From Oscillospiraceae bacterium (GTDB lineage: Bacteria > Bacillota > Clostridia > Oscillospirales > Ruminococcaceae), in NCBI GenBank assembly GCA_900770195.1, contig CAAGJI010000040.1, forward strand, positions 1-5,175: DNA of 5,175 nt, given 5' to 3'. Each line of letters starts with the position of its first letter. Position 1 is the stretch's first letter. The translations under genes were made by a program, and so were the position numbers. The notes beneath the pieces were generated by a model. That model ran no database searches. It worked only from the letters and a program-made list of their open reading frames with translations, and was not told the origin of the DNA. This document shows positions 1 through 5,127 of the stretch, in pieces.

Positions 1-76
1 AAGCATTACCAAGCGAGAAAGAAAGAGTTCAAAGGTCTTGAGTTAATTCTGTTTAATTTTTCAAAAAGTTTTTTTA
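1..76 (+). other. probable 23S-5S rRNA intergenic spacer (3' part)
   Basis: This AT-rich leader to the 5S gene has no ORF with a ribosome binding site and no tRNA fold that I can see. It contains CTGTTTAATTTTTCAA (49-64), which resembles the sequence found between 23S and 5S genes in many Firmicutes. The 23S 3' end itself is not recognisable here, so it would lie upstream of the window. Calling it an rRNA operon spacer rests on the 5S gene that follows and on my memory of similar spacers, so it is an inference. Confidence 0.5.
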
Positions 77-192
77 ACCGGTGTAAATGACGAGGAGGAT
101 CCACCCGTACCCATTCCGAACACGGAAGTTAAGCTCCTTAGTGCCGAAGATACTTGGTTGGTGACGACCTGGGAAAATAGGTCTGTGCCGGT
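77..192 (+). rRNA. rrf: 5S ribosomal RNA
   Basis: This encodes 5S rRNA of the large ribosomal subunit. The conserved core is clear: CGAGGAGG, then CCACCCGTACCCATTCCGAA, CACGGAAGTTAAGCTCC, TACTTGG and CCTGGGA, in the usual order and spacing. The terminal helix I forms between ACCGGTGT (77-84) and GTGCCGGT (185-192), with a few G-U pairs. A length of about 116 nt is normal for Firmicutes. The mature ends are estimated from this helix and may be off by a base or two. It is probably the last gene of an rRNA operon because an intrinsic terminator follows within ten bases. Confidence 0.96.
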
Positions 193-200
193 ACAATAAA

Positions 201-229
201 GCCCCGCATCTCTTGATGTGGGGCGTTTT
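201..229 (+). terminator. intrinsic terminator of the rRNA operon
   Basis: A 10-bp GC-rich stem, GCCCCGCATC (201-210) with GATGTGGGGC (215-224), contains one G-T wobble and a TCTT loop. Only four T residues (226-229) follow, after a G. The stem is strong but the T tract is short, so some read-through into rsmE is plausible. Confidence 0.85.
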
Positions 230-252
230 CATATATTTGACAGGAGGAAATT

Positions 253-972
253 ATGCCAAGATTTTTTACAGATGTTACTGATGAAAATAACATTGTTATA
301 ACTGGTGATGACGCACATCACATTGCTAAATCTCTCAGAATGACAGAAGGTGAAAAAATTACCGTAACCTGCAAAGGAACTGACTATTATTGCGTTATAA
401 GTTCGGTTTCAAACAGCAGAATAGCTTTAAAACTTATTGAAAAAAAGGTAAATTCCAGTGAACCATCTGTGGAAGTAACCCTTTATCAGGCACTTCCAAA
501 GGGAGATAAATTCAAAAATATCATTCAGAAATCGGTTGAACTTGGCGTTTCACAAATCGTTCCTGTTTTAACAAGAAGATGCATTTATCGCCCGACAAAG
601 GAAGATTTTTCAAAGAAAATCGAAAGATTCAATAAAATCACCGAAAGTGCTGCAAAACAATCCGGAAGAGGAGTAATTCCGCAAGTTACGGAAATGGTTA
701 CGCTTAAAGAAGCTGTTGAATCAATGAAAGAAAACGATGTAAATTTGATTCTTTATGAAAACGGCGGTGAGAGATTTTCTGCTGATATGTTTAAAAATGC
801 AAGAAAAATAGGCGTTTTTATTGGAAGCGAGGGCGGATTTGATGAAGAAGAGGTTGAACTTGTCAAGTCACAGAATGCTACTCCTATATGGCTTGGAGAG
901 CGCATTTTAAGATGTGAAACCGCACCGCTTGCAGCAATTACGATTATTATGCATTTAACAGGTAATATGTAA
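253..972 (+). CDS. rsmE: 16S rRNA (uracil(1498)-N(3))-methyltransferase RsmE
   Basis: RsmE uses S-adenosylmethionine to methylate N3 of U1498 of 16S rRNA, in helix 44 near the decoding site of the 30S subunit; it is cytoplasmic. The 239-aa product has the normal family length. The N-terminal PUA-like RNA-binding domain (about 1-68) carries the HHIAKSLRM motif (22-30). The C-terminal SPOUT knot domain (about 72-239) carries QALPKGDKF (79-87), IIQKSVELGVSQIVPVLTRRC split over 90-110, ESAAKQSGRG (131-140), the AdoMet-loop GSEGGF (191-196, usually GPEGGF) and LGERILRCETA (214-224). The ATG is supported by an AGGAGG site at 242-247, five bases upstream. It lies just behind the 5S gene and its terminator, with no clear promoter of its own. 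The usual Firmicutes partner prmA is not upstream. Confidence 0.96.
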   Translation: MPRFFTDVTDENNIVITGDDAHHIAKSLRMTEGEKITVTCKGTDYYCVISSVSNSRIALKLIEKKVNSSEPSVEVTLYQALPKGDKFKNIIQKSVELGVSQIVPVLTRRCIYRPTKEDFSKKIERFNKITESAAKQSGRGVIPQVTEMVTLKEAVESMKENDVNLILYENGGERFSADMFKNARKIGVFIGSEGGFDEEEVELVKSQNATPIWLGERILRCETAPLAAITIIMHLTGNM

Positions 973-977
973 AATTT

Positions 978-1003
978 AGCGTGGTGAAAATCCACGCTTT
1001 TTA
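978..1003 (+). terminator. intrinsic terminator after rsmE
   Basis: AGCGTGG (978-984) pairs perfectly with CCACGCT (992-998) around a 7-base loop, followed by a T run (998-1002) and further T-rich sequence. It begins 5 bases after the rsmE stop codon and separates rsmE from the cellulase gene. Confidence 0.88.
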
Positions 1004-1025
1004 TTTGTTTATTTTTACAAAAATA

Positions 1026-1054
1026 TTGACACTTGAAAATATTTATGATATAAT
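1026..1054 (+). promoter_or_regulatory. consensus sigma-A promoter of the GH5-dockerin gene
   Basis: A perfect -35 TTGACA (1026-1031) and a perfect -10 TATAAT (1049-1054) are separated by the ideal 17 bases, and TG one base before the -10 (1046-1047) makes an extended -10. Transcription should start near 1061. No catabolite-repression (cre-like) palindrome is obvious. An all-AT 9-bp inverted repeat (1038-1046 and 1064-1072) flanks the -10. Such a perfect promoter suggests strong expression, or control by a repressor that is not visible here. Confidence 0.9.
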
Positions 1055-1074
1055 ATACTATATATAAATATTAT

Positions 1075-1080
1075 GGAGGA
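1075..1080 (+). promoter_or_regulatory. ribosome binding site that sets the GH5 start at TTG 1088
   Basis: GGAGGA (1075-1080) is a full Shine-Dalgarno core. It overlaps the first in-frame ATG (1073-1075), so it cannot serve that ATG, which also has no other Shine-Dalgarno sequence before it. Exactly 8 bases after GGAGG is an in-frame TTG (1088-1090), a normal initiation codon in Firmicutes. I therefore take TTG as the start. The 5' UTR would be about 27 nt. Confidence 0.82.
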
Positions 1081-1087
1081 TTTTAAA

Positions 1088-2704
1088 TTGAGTATTTTAA
1101 ATAAAATTTTCAAATCGGCTGTTTCAGTTTTGCTTGTGTCAGCAATGGCTGTTTCATCTGCTTCTTTTATTCCTGCAAAAACGAATGCAGCTGCACCTGA
1201 TGAATATCATGATGACTGGCTTCACGTAAACGATGATGCACAGCTTGTTGATATGAATGGAAATCCTGTCTGGCTGACAGGTTGTAACTGGTTTGGATAT
1301 AATGTTGGAAGTCAGGTTTTTGACGGTGTTTGGTCGCAGAATATGCACGATATGTTAAGGCAGATAGCAGACCACGGGTTTAATTTTCTGCGTGTTCCGA
1401 TGTCAACTGAAATTCTTCTTCAGTGGAAAAATGGCGATCCTGACCCGGCAACTCCAAAAATAAATACATACAGCAATCCTGAACTTTCCGTTGACGGCGT
1501 TGAGGGAAGTGACCCTTTATACAGTTTCACAGTATGGAATAAAGCTGTTGAATGGTGCAGAGAACTTGGAATTAAAATAATGATTGACATTCATTGTGCT
1601 GAAACAGCTTCAGCCGGTCATCAGGTTGCACTTTGGTATACCGATAAATTTTCTACAGATGACTGGCTCGAGGCTCTTTCATGGGTTGCAGATTACTATA
1701 AAGATGACGATACAATTCTTGCGATTGACTTGAAAAATGAACCTCATGGAACTGCCGATGTAAGACCTAATATGGCAAAGTGGGATAACAGTACAGATGA
1801 AAACAACTGGAAATATGCTGCTGAAAGAGGTGCTGCGGCTGTTCTTGAAAAAAATCCTAATCTTCTGGTAATGGTTGAGGGCGTTGAAGTTTACCCGAAA
1901 GAAGGTAACGACTGGAATTCGCAGGACATAGATTATTCAAGATACCCATACAGTTATTATTATCATACATGGTGGGGAGCAAATTTCAGAGGTGTAAATG
2001 AATATCCTGTTGACCTTGGAAAATATCAGAGTCAGCTTGTTTATTCTCCGCATGATTACGGTCCTCTTGTTTATAATCAGACTTGGTTTGATAAAGATTT
2101 CACATTTGATACGCTTATGGAAGACTGCTGGTATGATAACTGGTTTTTTATTCAGGATAAAAAAATTGCACCTCTTCTTATAGGTGAATGGGGCGGATTC
2201 CTTGATTCAGAACACGATAAAGACGGCAAAAACAAGCTTTGGATGACCTATTTGAGAGAACTTATCATTGACAATCACATAAATCACACTTTCTGGTGCT
2301 TCAATGAAAATTCCGGCGATACAGGCGGACTTGTTTATGATAACTTTGGCAAGTGGGATGAAGAAAAATATGAATTTGTTAAACCTTCTTTGTGGCAGGA
2401 TGACAAAGGCAAATTTATAAGTCTTGACCATAACATAAAGCTTGGTGAGGCAGGAAATGGAATTTCTTTATCTGATTATTATGGTACTCCGTTAGCACCT
2501 ACTGAAACAAAACCTGACGTTTCAAATGTTATAGCAGGCGATATTGACGGAAATAAAAAGATTAATGTTATCGATTTGGCACTTATGAAAGAAGCTTTAA
2601 ATTCCGAAAATATTTCAGATATTAAAAAGTACGATTTCAATTCAGATGGTAAATTTGACAATGCAGATATAGTTGCAATAATCAGATTTATTTTAAAAGT
2701 ATAA
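1088..2704 (+). CDS. secreted GH5 endoglucanase (probably subfamily GH5_1) with C-terminal type I dockerin
   Basis: This is a probable secreted endo-beta-1,4-glucanase that attaches to a cellulosome scaffoldin. Numbering from TTG 1088 gives 538 aa (an ATG at 1073 would add five residues). Residues 1-36 form a Sec signal peptide with Lys6 and Lys9, a hydrophobic core at 11-28 and likely cleavage near Ala34-Ala36. The GH5 (beta/alpha)8 domain spans about 37-465. Visible motifs are GCNWFGY (65-71), FLRVP (100-104), IDIH with His169, LKNEPHG with acid/base Glu218, WWGANFRG (295-302), HDY (322-324), IGEWGG with nucleophile Glu367, and FWCFNENSGDTGG (402-414). These match the Acidothermus E1-like GH5_1 pattern from memory; substrate range is inferred. 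A short Pro/Thr linker (about 466-482) leads to a dockerin (484-538) with two calcium loops: Asp485/Asp487/Asn489/Asp496 and Asp516/Asn518/Asp520/Asp527. No carbohydrate-binding module is present. The gene is monocistronic, with its own promoter and terminator. Cohesin partners must be encoded elsewhere. Confidence 0.93.
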   Translation: MSILNKIFKSAVSVLLVSAMAVSSASFIPAKTNAAAPDEYHDDWLHVNDDAQLVDMNGNPVWLTGCNWFGYNVGSQVFDGVWSQNMHDMLRQIADHGFNFLRVPMSTEILLQWKNGDPDPATPKINTYSNPELSVDGVEGSDPLYSFTVWNKAVEWCRELGIKIMIDIHCAETASAGHQVALWYTDKFSTDDWLEALSWVADYYKDDDTILAIDLKNEPHGTADVRPNMAKWDNSTDENNWKYAAERGAAAVLEKNPNLLVMVEGVEVYPKEGNDWNSQDIDYSRYPYSYYYHTWWGANFRGVNEYPVDLGKYQSQLVYSPHDYGPLVYNQTWFDKDFTFDTLMEDCWYDNWFFIQDKKIAPLLIGEWGGFLDSEHDKDGKNKLWMTYLRELIIDNHINHTFWCFNENSGDTGGLVYDNFGKWDEEKYEFVKPSLWQDDKGKFISLDHNIKLGEAGNGISLSDYYGTPLAPTETKPDVSNVIAGDIDGNKKINVIDLALMKEALNSENISDIKKYDFNSDGKFDNADIVAIIRFILKV

Positions 2705-2709
2705 TTATT

Positions 2710-2735
2710 AAAGGACTGCGAAAGCGGTCCTTTTT
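2710..2735 (+). terminator. intrinsic terminator after the GH5-dockerin gene
   Basis: AGGACTGC (2712-2719) pairs with GCGGTCCT (2724-2731) with one G-T wobble, closed by a GAAA tetraloop and followed by T residues 2731-2735. Two A residues before the stem can extend the pairing into the T tract. It lies 5 bases after the stop codon. Confidence 0.9.
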
Positions 2736-2874
2736 ATCTGGTTATAAAAAATATGATATTTTTCCTAAATCTGCTCCAAAAATTCAATCTGGTATTATAT
2801 CTGGATATATCAAATAAAAGTATTCTGGATATTTAAATATAACCAGATTTGTAGTATAATTTTTTATACCAAAT
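2736..2874 (+). promoter_or_regulatory. cluster of TCTGG half-sites, probable operator of the ECF gene
   Basis: Consensus TCTGG(A/T)TAT-like half-sites recur in this AT-rich stretch. Forward copies are ATCTGGTTATA (2736-2746), ATCTGGTATTAT (2787-2798), ATCTGGATATAT (2799-2810) and TTCTGGATATTT (2823-2834). An inverted copy, TATAACCAGAT (2838-2848), is the exact complement of the first. A weaker inverted copy is TATACCAAAT (2865-2874). The last three forward copies are spaced 12 and 24 bases. The 2823 and 2838 copies form a dyad over the -35 and spacer of the promoter. A mix of direct and inverted half-sites is known for MocR-type (PLP-binding GntR) regulators such as PdxR; that assignment is inference. 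No riboswitch such as a TPP box is visible. Confidence 0.5.
2832..2860 (+). promoter_or_regulatory. promoter of the ECF S-component gene
   Basis: A perfect -10 TATAAT (2855-2860) is preceded at 17 bases by a weak -35, TTTAAA (2832-2837, four of six consensus bases). Transcription would start near 2867, giving a 5' UTR of about 26 nt. The weak -35 and the overlap with TCTGG/CCAGA half-sites suggest a regulated promoter. Confidence 0.7.
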
Positions 2875-2892
2875 GAAAAAGGAGTAATTATA

Positions 2893-3420
2893 ATGAAAAA
2901 TGAAAAATTACGCAAACTTGTATTTGCAGCAGTACTTGCGGCATTTGTTTGTGTTGCAACAATGATTATCAGAATACCAACACCTACAAAAGGCTATGTC
3001 AATCTTGGCGACTGTATTGTTCTTGTTTCGGGCTGGCTTTTAGGACCTGTTTATGGCGGTGCAGCGGCAGGAATTGGTTCAATGTTTGCTGATATTATCT
3101 CAGGATATTTCACATATGCACCTGCAACATTGATTATAAAGGCACTTATGGCAGTTGAGGGATATTTCGTTTTCAATCTTATTTACAAAAAATTACCTTC
3201 ACTCGTTTCAAGAATAATAAGTGCAGTTATTGCTGAAATTATTATGTGTGTCGGATATTTTCTTTTTGAAGCTGCATTATATGGAAGTTTTGCAACAGCT
3301 GCAACAGGTATGTTTGGAAACCTTGTTCAGGGTATTATGGGTGTTGTTGGTTCAGTTCTTATTTATGAAGCAGTTATCAAGAGAATACCTGCTGTAAAGA
3401 AATTACAGGTTAAAAACTAA
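2893..3420 (+). CDS. ECF transporter S component (PF07155-like), vitamin specificity unknown
   Basis: This is probably the substrate-binding membrane subunit of an energy-coupling factor vitamin transporter. The 175-aa, very hydrophobic product can form six membrane helices, roughly 8-27, 41-55, 57-72, 78-97, 103-126 and 142-163. The first helix has overlapping AxxxA motifs (Ala12/Ala16 and Ala13/Ala17) of the type S components use to dock on the EcfT subunit. The stretch YVNLGD (35-40), LLGPVYGGAAAGIGS (49-63), FADIISGY (65-72) and YAPATLIIKALM (75-86) is typical of the family that includes HmpT/PdxU-type proteins and is unlike BioY. The start is supported by AAAGGAG (2878-2884), 8 bases before ATG. 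No ecfA or ecfT gene adjoins, so it likely shares a general ECF module (group II). Pyridoxine or hydroxymethylpyrimidine are candidate substrates by family only. It is a single-gene unit converging on the carboxyltransferase gene. Confidence 0.85.
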   Translation: MKNEKLRKLVFAAVLAAFVCVATMIIRIPTPTKGYVNLGDCIVLVSGWLLGPVYGGAAAGIGSMFADIISGYFTYAPATLIIKALMAVEGYFVFNLIYKKLPSLVSRIISAVIAEIIMCVGYFLFEAALYGSFATAATGMFGNLVQGIMGVVGSVLIYEAVIKRIPAVKKLQVKN

Positions 3421-3424
3421 AAAT

Positions 3425-3452
3425 AAAAAGCCTCCCGAAAGGGAGGTTTTTT
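3425..3452. terminator. bidirectional intrinsic terminator between convergent genes
   Basis: CCTCCC (3431-3436) and GGGAGG (3441-3446) form a perfect stem with a GAAA loop. A-rich sequence (3425-3429) lies on one side and TTTTTT (3447-3452) on the other, so the hairpin ends with a T tract in both directions. It sits 5 to 10 bases past the ECF stop codon and about 5 bases past the stop of the minus-strand carboxyltransferase gene, and can end both transcripts. Confidence 0.92.
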
Positions 3453-3456
3453 ATTA

Positions 3457-4974
3457 TTAAAGCGGAATATTTCCGTGTTTTTTAGGGATAACTTCAAGAT
3501 TTTGTTTGTTTCTCATAATGCTTATAGCTGAATAAAGTTTAGCTCTTGTTTCTTCAGGCTGAATAAGTTCATCAACAAGCCCCTCCTCAAGTGCAATTCT
3601 TGCATTAGAGAACTGTGCCTTGTATTCTTCAAGTTTATCGCTCATATATTTTTTTCTTTCGGCTTCATCTTCAATTGCCTTAGCTTTTTTCTTGTAAAGA
3701 ATAGCAACTGCACCATCAGCACCCATAACAGCAAGTTCGGCTGTAGGCCATGCATAGATAAAATCAGCACGGAGATTTCTGCTGCTCATTGCTATGTAAG
3801 CACCGCCGTAAGCTTTTCTTAAAACTACAGTTAATTTTAAAGTTGTTGCTTCCGCATATGCATAAACAAGTTTAGCACCATGGCGAATAAGACCCTTATG
3901 TTCCTGTTCACGACCCGGCATATATCCAGGAGTATCAACAAATGTAACAATAGGAATATCATATGCATCACAATAACGGACAAGTCTTGCAGCTTTATCA
4001 CTTGCGTCACAGTCGATTATACCGGCTTTTATAAGCGGCTGATTTGCAATTATACCGACTGTTATTCCCGAAAGTTTTGCAAAACCTGTTACCATAGTCA
4101 TTGCAAAGTCCTTGCTGACTTCAATAAAACTGCCTTTATCAAAAACAGCGTTTATAACATCATGAATATCGTATGCTTTTCTTTCATTGTCAGGAATAAT
4201 TGAACCGATACCTGTTGAAATAAGTTTTCTTTCATATTTAGGAAGTTCATTTATCTTGTTTTTCTGAGAGTCAACATAGCTTGATGGAAGAATGTCAACA
4301 AGTTTTCTGACATCAGAAAGGCAGTCTTTTTCATTGTCATAGCAAAAATGAGCAACACCTGAAACGCTTGAATGAATTTTACCGCCGCCAAGTTCTTCAA
4401 TTGTAACATCTTCATTTGTAACAGATTTAACAACGTTAGGACCTGTTACGAAAAGCTGACCAATTTTGTCAACTATAAAAACAAAATCGGAAATACTTGG
4501 TGCATAAGCTGACGCACCTGCACAAGGCCCTACAACAACGCTTATATGCGGTACAGAACCTGATGCCATTGTATCATAGTAAAGCATCTCACTGCACCCT
4601 GCGAGGGCTATAACGCCTTCCTGTATTCTTGCTCCGCCACTGTCAAAAACTCCGATAACAGGACAGCCTGCCTGTATGGCAAGTTTAATTGTGTTTGCAA
4701 TTTTATAGCCGTGACGCATTGCAAGAGAACCGCCAACAACGGTGAAATCCTGAGAGTAAACAAACACTCTCTGTTTGTTTATAGTGCCGTAACCTGTTAT
4801 AACGCCGTCATACGGTATAAGTTTTTCATTTGGGTGAAGAGCATGACCGTATCCTGAAATTTCGTTTCCGATTTCAGTAAAGCTGTTTTTATCAAGGAGA
4901 AGTTCAATACGTTCAATTGCATGAAGTTTTCCTTTTGCATGCTGTTTATCCAAATCATACTGTTTATTTGCCAA
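3457..4974 (-). CDS. biotin-dependent acyl-CoA carboxyltransferase subunit (PccB/MmdA type)
   Basis: This cytoplasmic subunit transfers a carboxyl group between biotin on a carrier protein and a short acyl-CoA, as in propionyl-/acetyl-CoA carboxylase or methylmalonyl-CoA decarboxylase. Numbering from TTG 4974 gives 505 aa, near the usual length. The N-terminal crotonase-like half has KQHAKGKLHAIERIELLLD (10-28), DSGGARIQEG (111-120) and the oxyanion-hole stretch GPCAGASAY (149-157). The C-terminal half has DASDKAARLVRYCDAYDIP (323-341), VDTPGYMPG (346-354), KAYGGAYIAM (387-396), WPTAELAVMGADGAV (409-423) and the family C-terminus KKHGNIPL (498-505). Ile394 stands where propionyl-specific PccB enzymes have Asp, so substrate choice is open and MmdA or AccB-like function is possible. 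It is monocistronic: no biotin carrier, biotin carboxylase or membrane decarboxylase gene is next to it, so its partners are encoded elsewhere. A promoter and GGAGG site lie upstream. Confidence 0.93.
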   Translation of the reverse strand: MANKQYDLDKQHAKGKLHAIERIELLLDKNSFTEIGNEISGYGHALHPNEKLIPYDGVITGYGTINKQRVFVYSQDFTVVGGSLAMRHGYKIANTIKLAIQAGCPVIGVFDSGGARIQEGVIALAGCSEMLYYDTMASGSVPHISVVVGPCAGASAYAPSISDFVFIVDKIGQLFVTGPNVVKSVTNEDVTIEELGGGKIHSSVSGVAHFCYDNEKDCLSDVRKLVDILPSSYVDSQKNKINELPKYERKLISTGIGSIIPDNERKAYDIHDVINAVFDKGSFIEVSKDFAMTMVTGFAKLSGITVGIIANQPLIKAGIIDCDASDKAARLVRYCDAYDIPIVTFVDTPGYMPGREQEHKGLIRHGAKLVYAYAEATTLKLTVVLRKAYGGAYIAMSSRNLRADFIYAWPTAELAVMGADGAVAILYKKKAKAIEDEAERKKYMSDKLEEYKAQFSNARIALEEGLVDELIQPEETRAKLYSAISIMRNKQNLEVIPKKHGNIPL

Positions 4975-4981
4975 TTCAGTA

Positions 4982-4987
4982 TCCTCC
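4982..4987 (-). promoter_or_regulatory. ribosome binding site that sets the carboxyltransferase start at TTG 4974
   Basis: On the minus strand GGAGGA (4987-4982) overlaps the first in-frame ATG (4989-4987), which has no Shine-Dalgarno sequence before it. An in-frame TTG (4974-4972) follows GGAGG after exactly 8 bases and gives a protein beginning MANKQYDLDKQHAKGKL, which joins the conserved family N-terminus directly. The ATG would add five residues, MEDTE, ahead of this. Confidence 0.78.
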
Positions 4988-5005
4988 ATATTTGTATATA
5001 ATAAT

Positions 5006-5034
5006 ATTATACTTAATATTTAAAATAATGTCAA
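5006..5034 (-). promoter_or_regulatory. consensus sigma-A promoter of the carboxyltransferase gene
   Basis: Read on the minus strand, a perfect -35 TTGACA (5034-5029) and a perfect -10 TATAAT (5011-5006) are separated by 17 bases. Transcription should start near 4999, leaving a 5' UTR of about 25 nt before TTG 4974. Strong, possibly constitutive expression is expected. No operator is evident. Confidence 0.9.
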
Positions 5035-5073
5035 GAGATTTTTGTAATTTATCATTGAAATCAATTTTCAGAT

Positions 5074-5127
5074 TTAAGCCTCTCCTTTTAAGGAGAGGTG
5101 GGCGACGTAGTCGCTCGGAGAGGTTAA
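5074..5127. repeat. compound palindromic element, probable dispersed intergenic repeat
   Basis: A hairpin, CCTCTCCTT (5079-5087) with AAGGAGAGG (5090-5098), is followed by a second one, GCGAC (5102-5106) with GTCGC (5110-5114) around a GTA loop, and then by another GGAGAGG (5117-5123). The left CCTCTCC can pair with either GGAGAGG copy, so two folds exclude each other. The outer ends, TTAAGCCTCTCC and GGAGAGGTTAA, are near-perfect inverted termini. It is far richer in GC than its surroundings, has no ORF, and lacks a good T tract on either strand, so it is not a convincing terminator. I recall similar CCTCTCC-type palindromes scattered in clostridial genomes, but cannot confirm copy number here. 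The bases after it (5128-5175) show nothing recognisable. Confidence 0.65.

Noticed and set aside
192..197. TACAAT at the end of the 5S gene as a -10 box for rsmE
   Set aside because: There is no matching -35 at 16-18 bases upstream and no extended -10, and the transcript would have to pass the terminator hairpin.
753..995. 80-codon minus-strand ORF opposite the 3' end of rsmE
   Set aside because: It lies antisense to the conserved AdoMet-binding motifs of rsmE, and its low-complexity product matches no family I know. It is a shadow of the real gene.
1073..1087. ATG at 1073 as the cellulase start codon
   Set aside because: It overlaps the GGAGGA ribosome binding site, has none of its own, and the TTG at 1088 is ideally spaced. 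Kept as a possible minor start in the findings.
2705..2892. Riboswitch (TPP, FMN or cobalamin) in front of the ECF gene
   Set aside because: The expected transcript leader is only about 26 nt and none of the conserved boxes of these riboswitches is visible in the AT-rich region.
3880..4203. 107-codon plus-strand ORF within the carboxyltransferase gene
   Set aside because: It is antisense to a conserved part of the carboxyltransferase, its Cys/Asn/Thr-rich composition is unlike a real protein, and no domain is recognisable.
5079..5123. Transcription terminator for a gene beyond the window
   Set aside because: The hairpins lack a convincing T tract on either strand and contain a third repeat arm. 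A dispersed palindromic repeat explains the structure better.
5079..5123. CRISPR array
   Set aside because: There are only two copies of a 7-base direct repeat, without regular spacers of typical length and without cas genes nearby.
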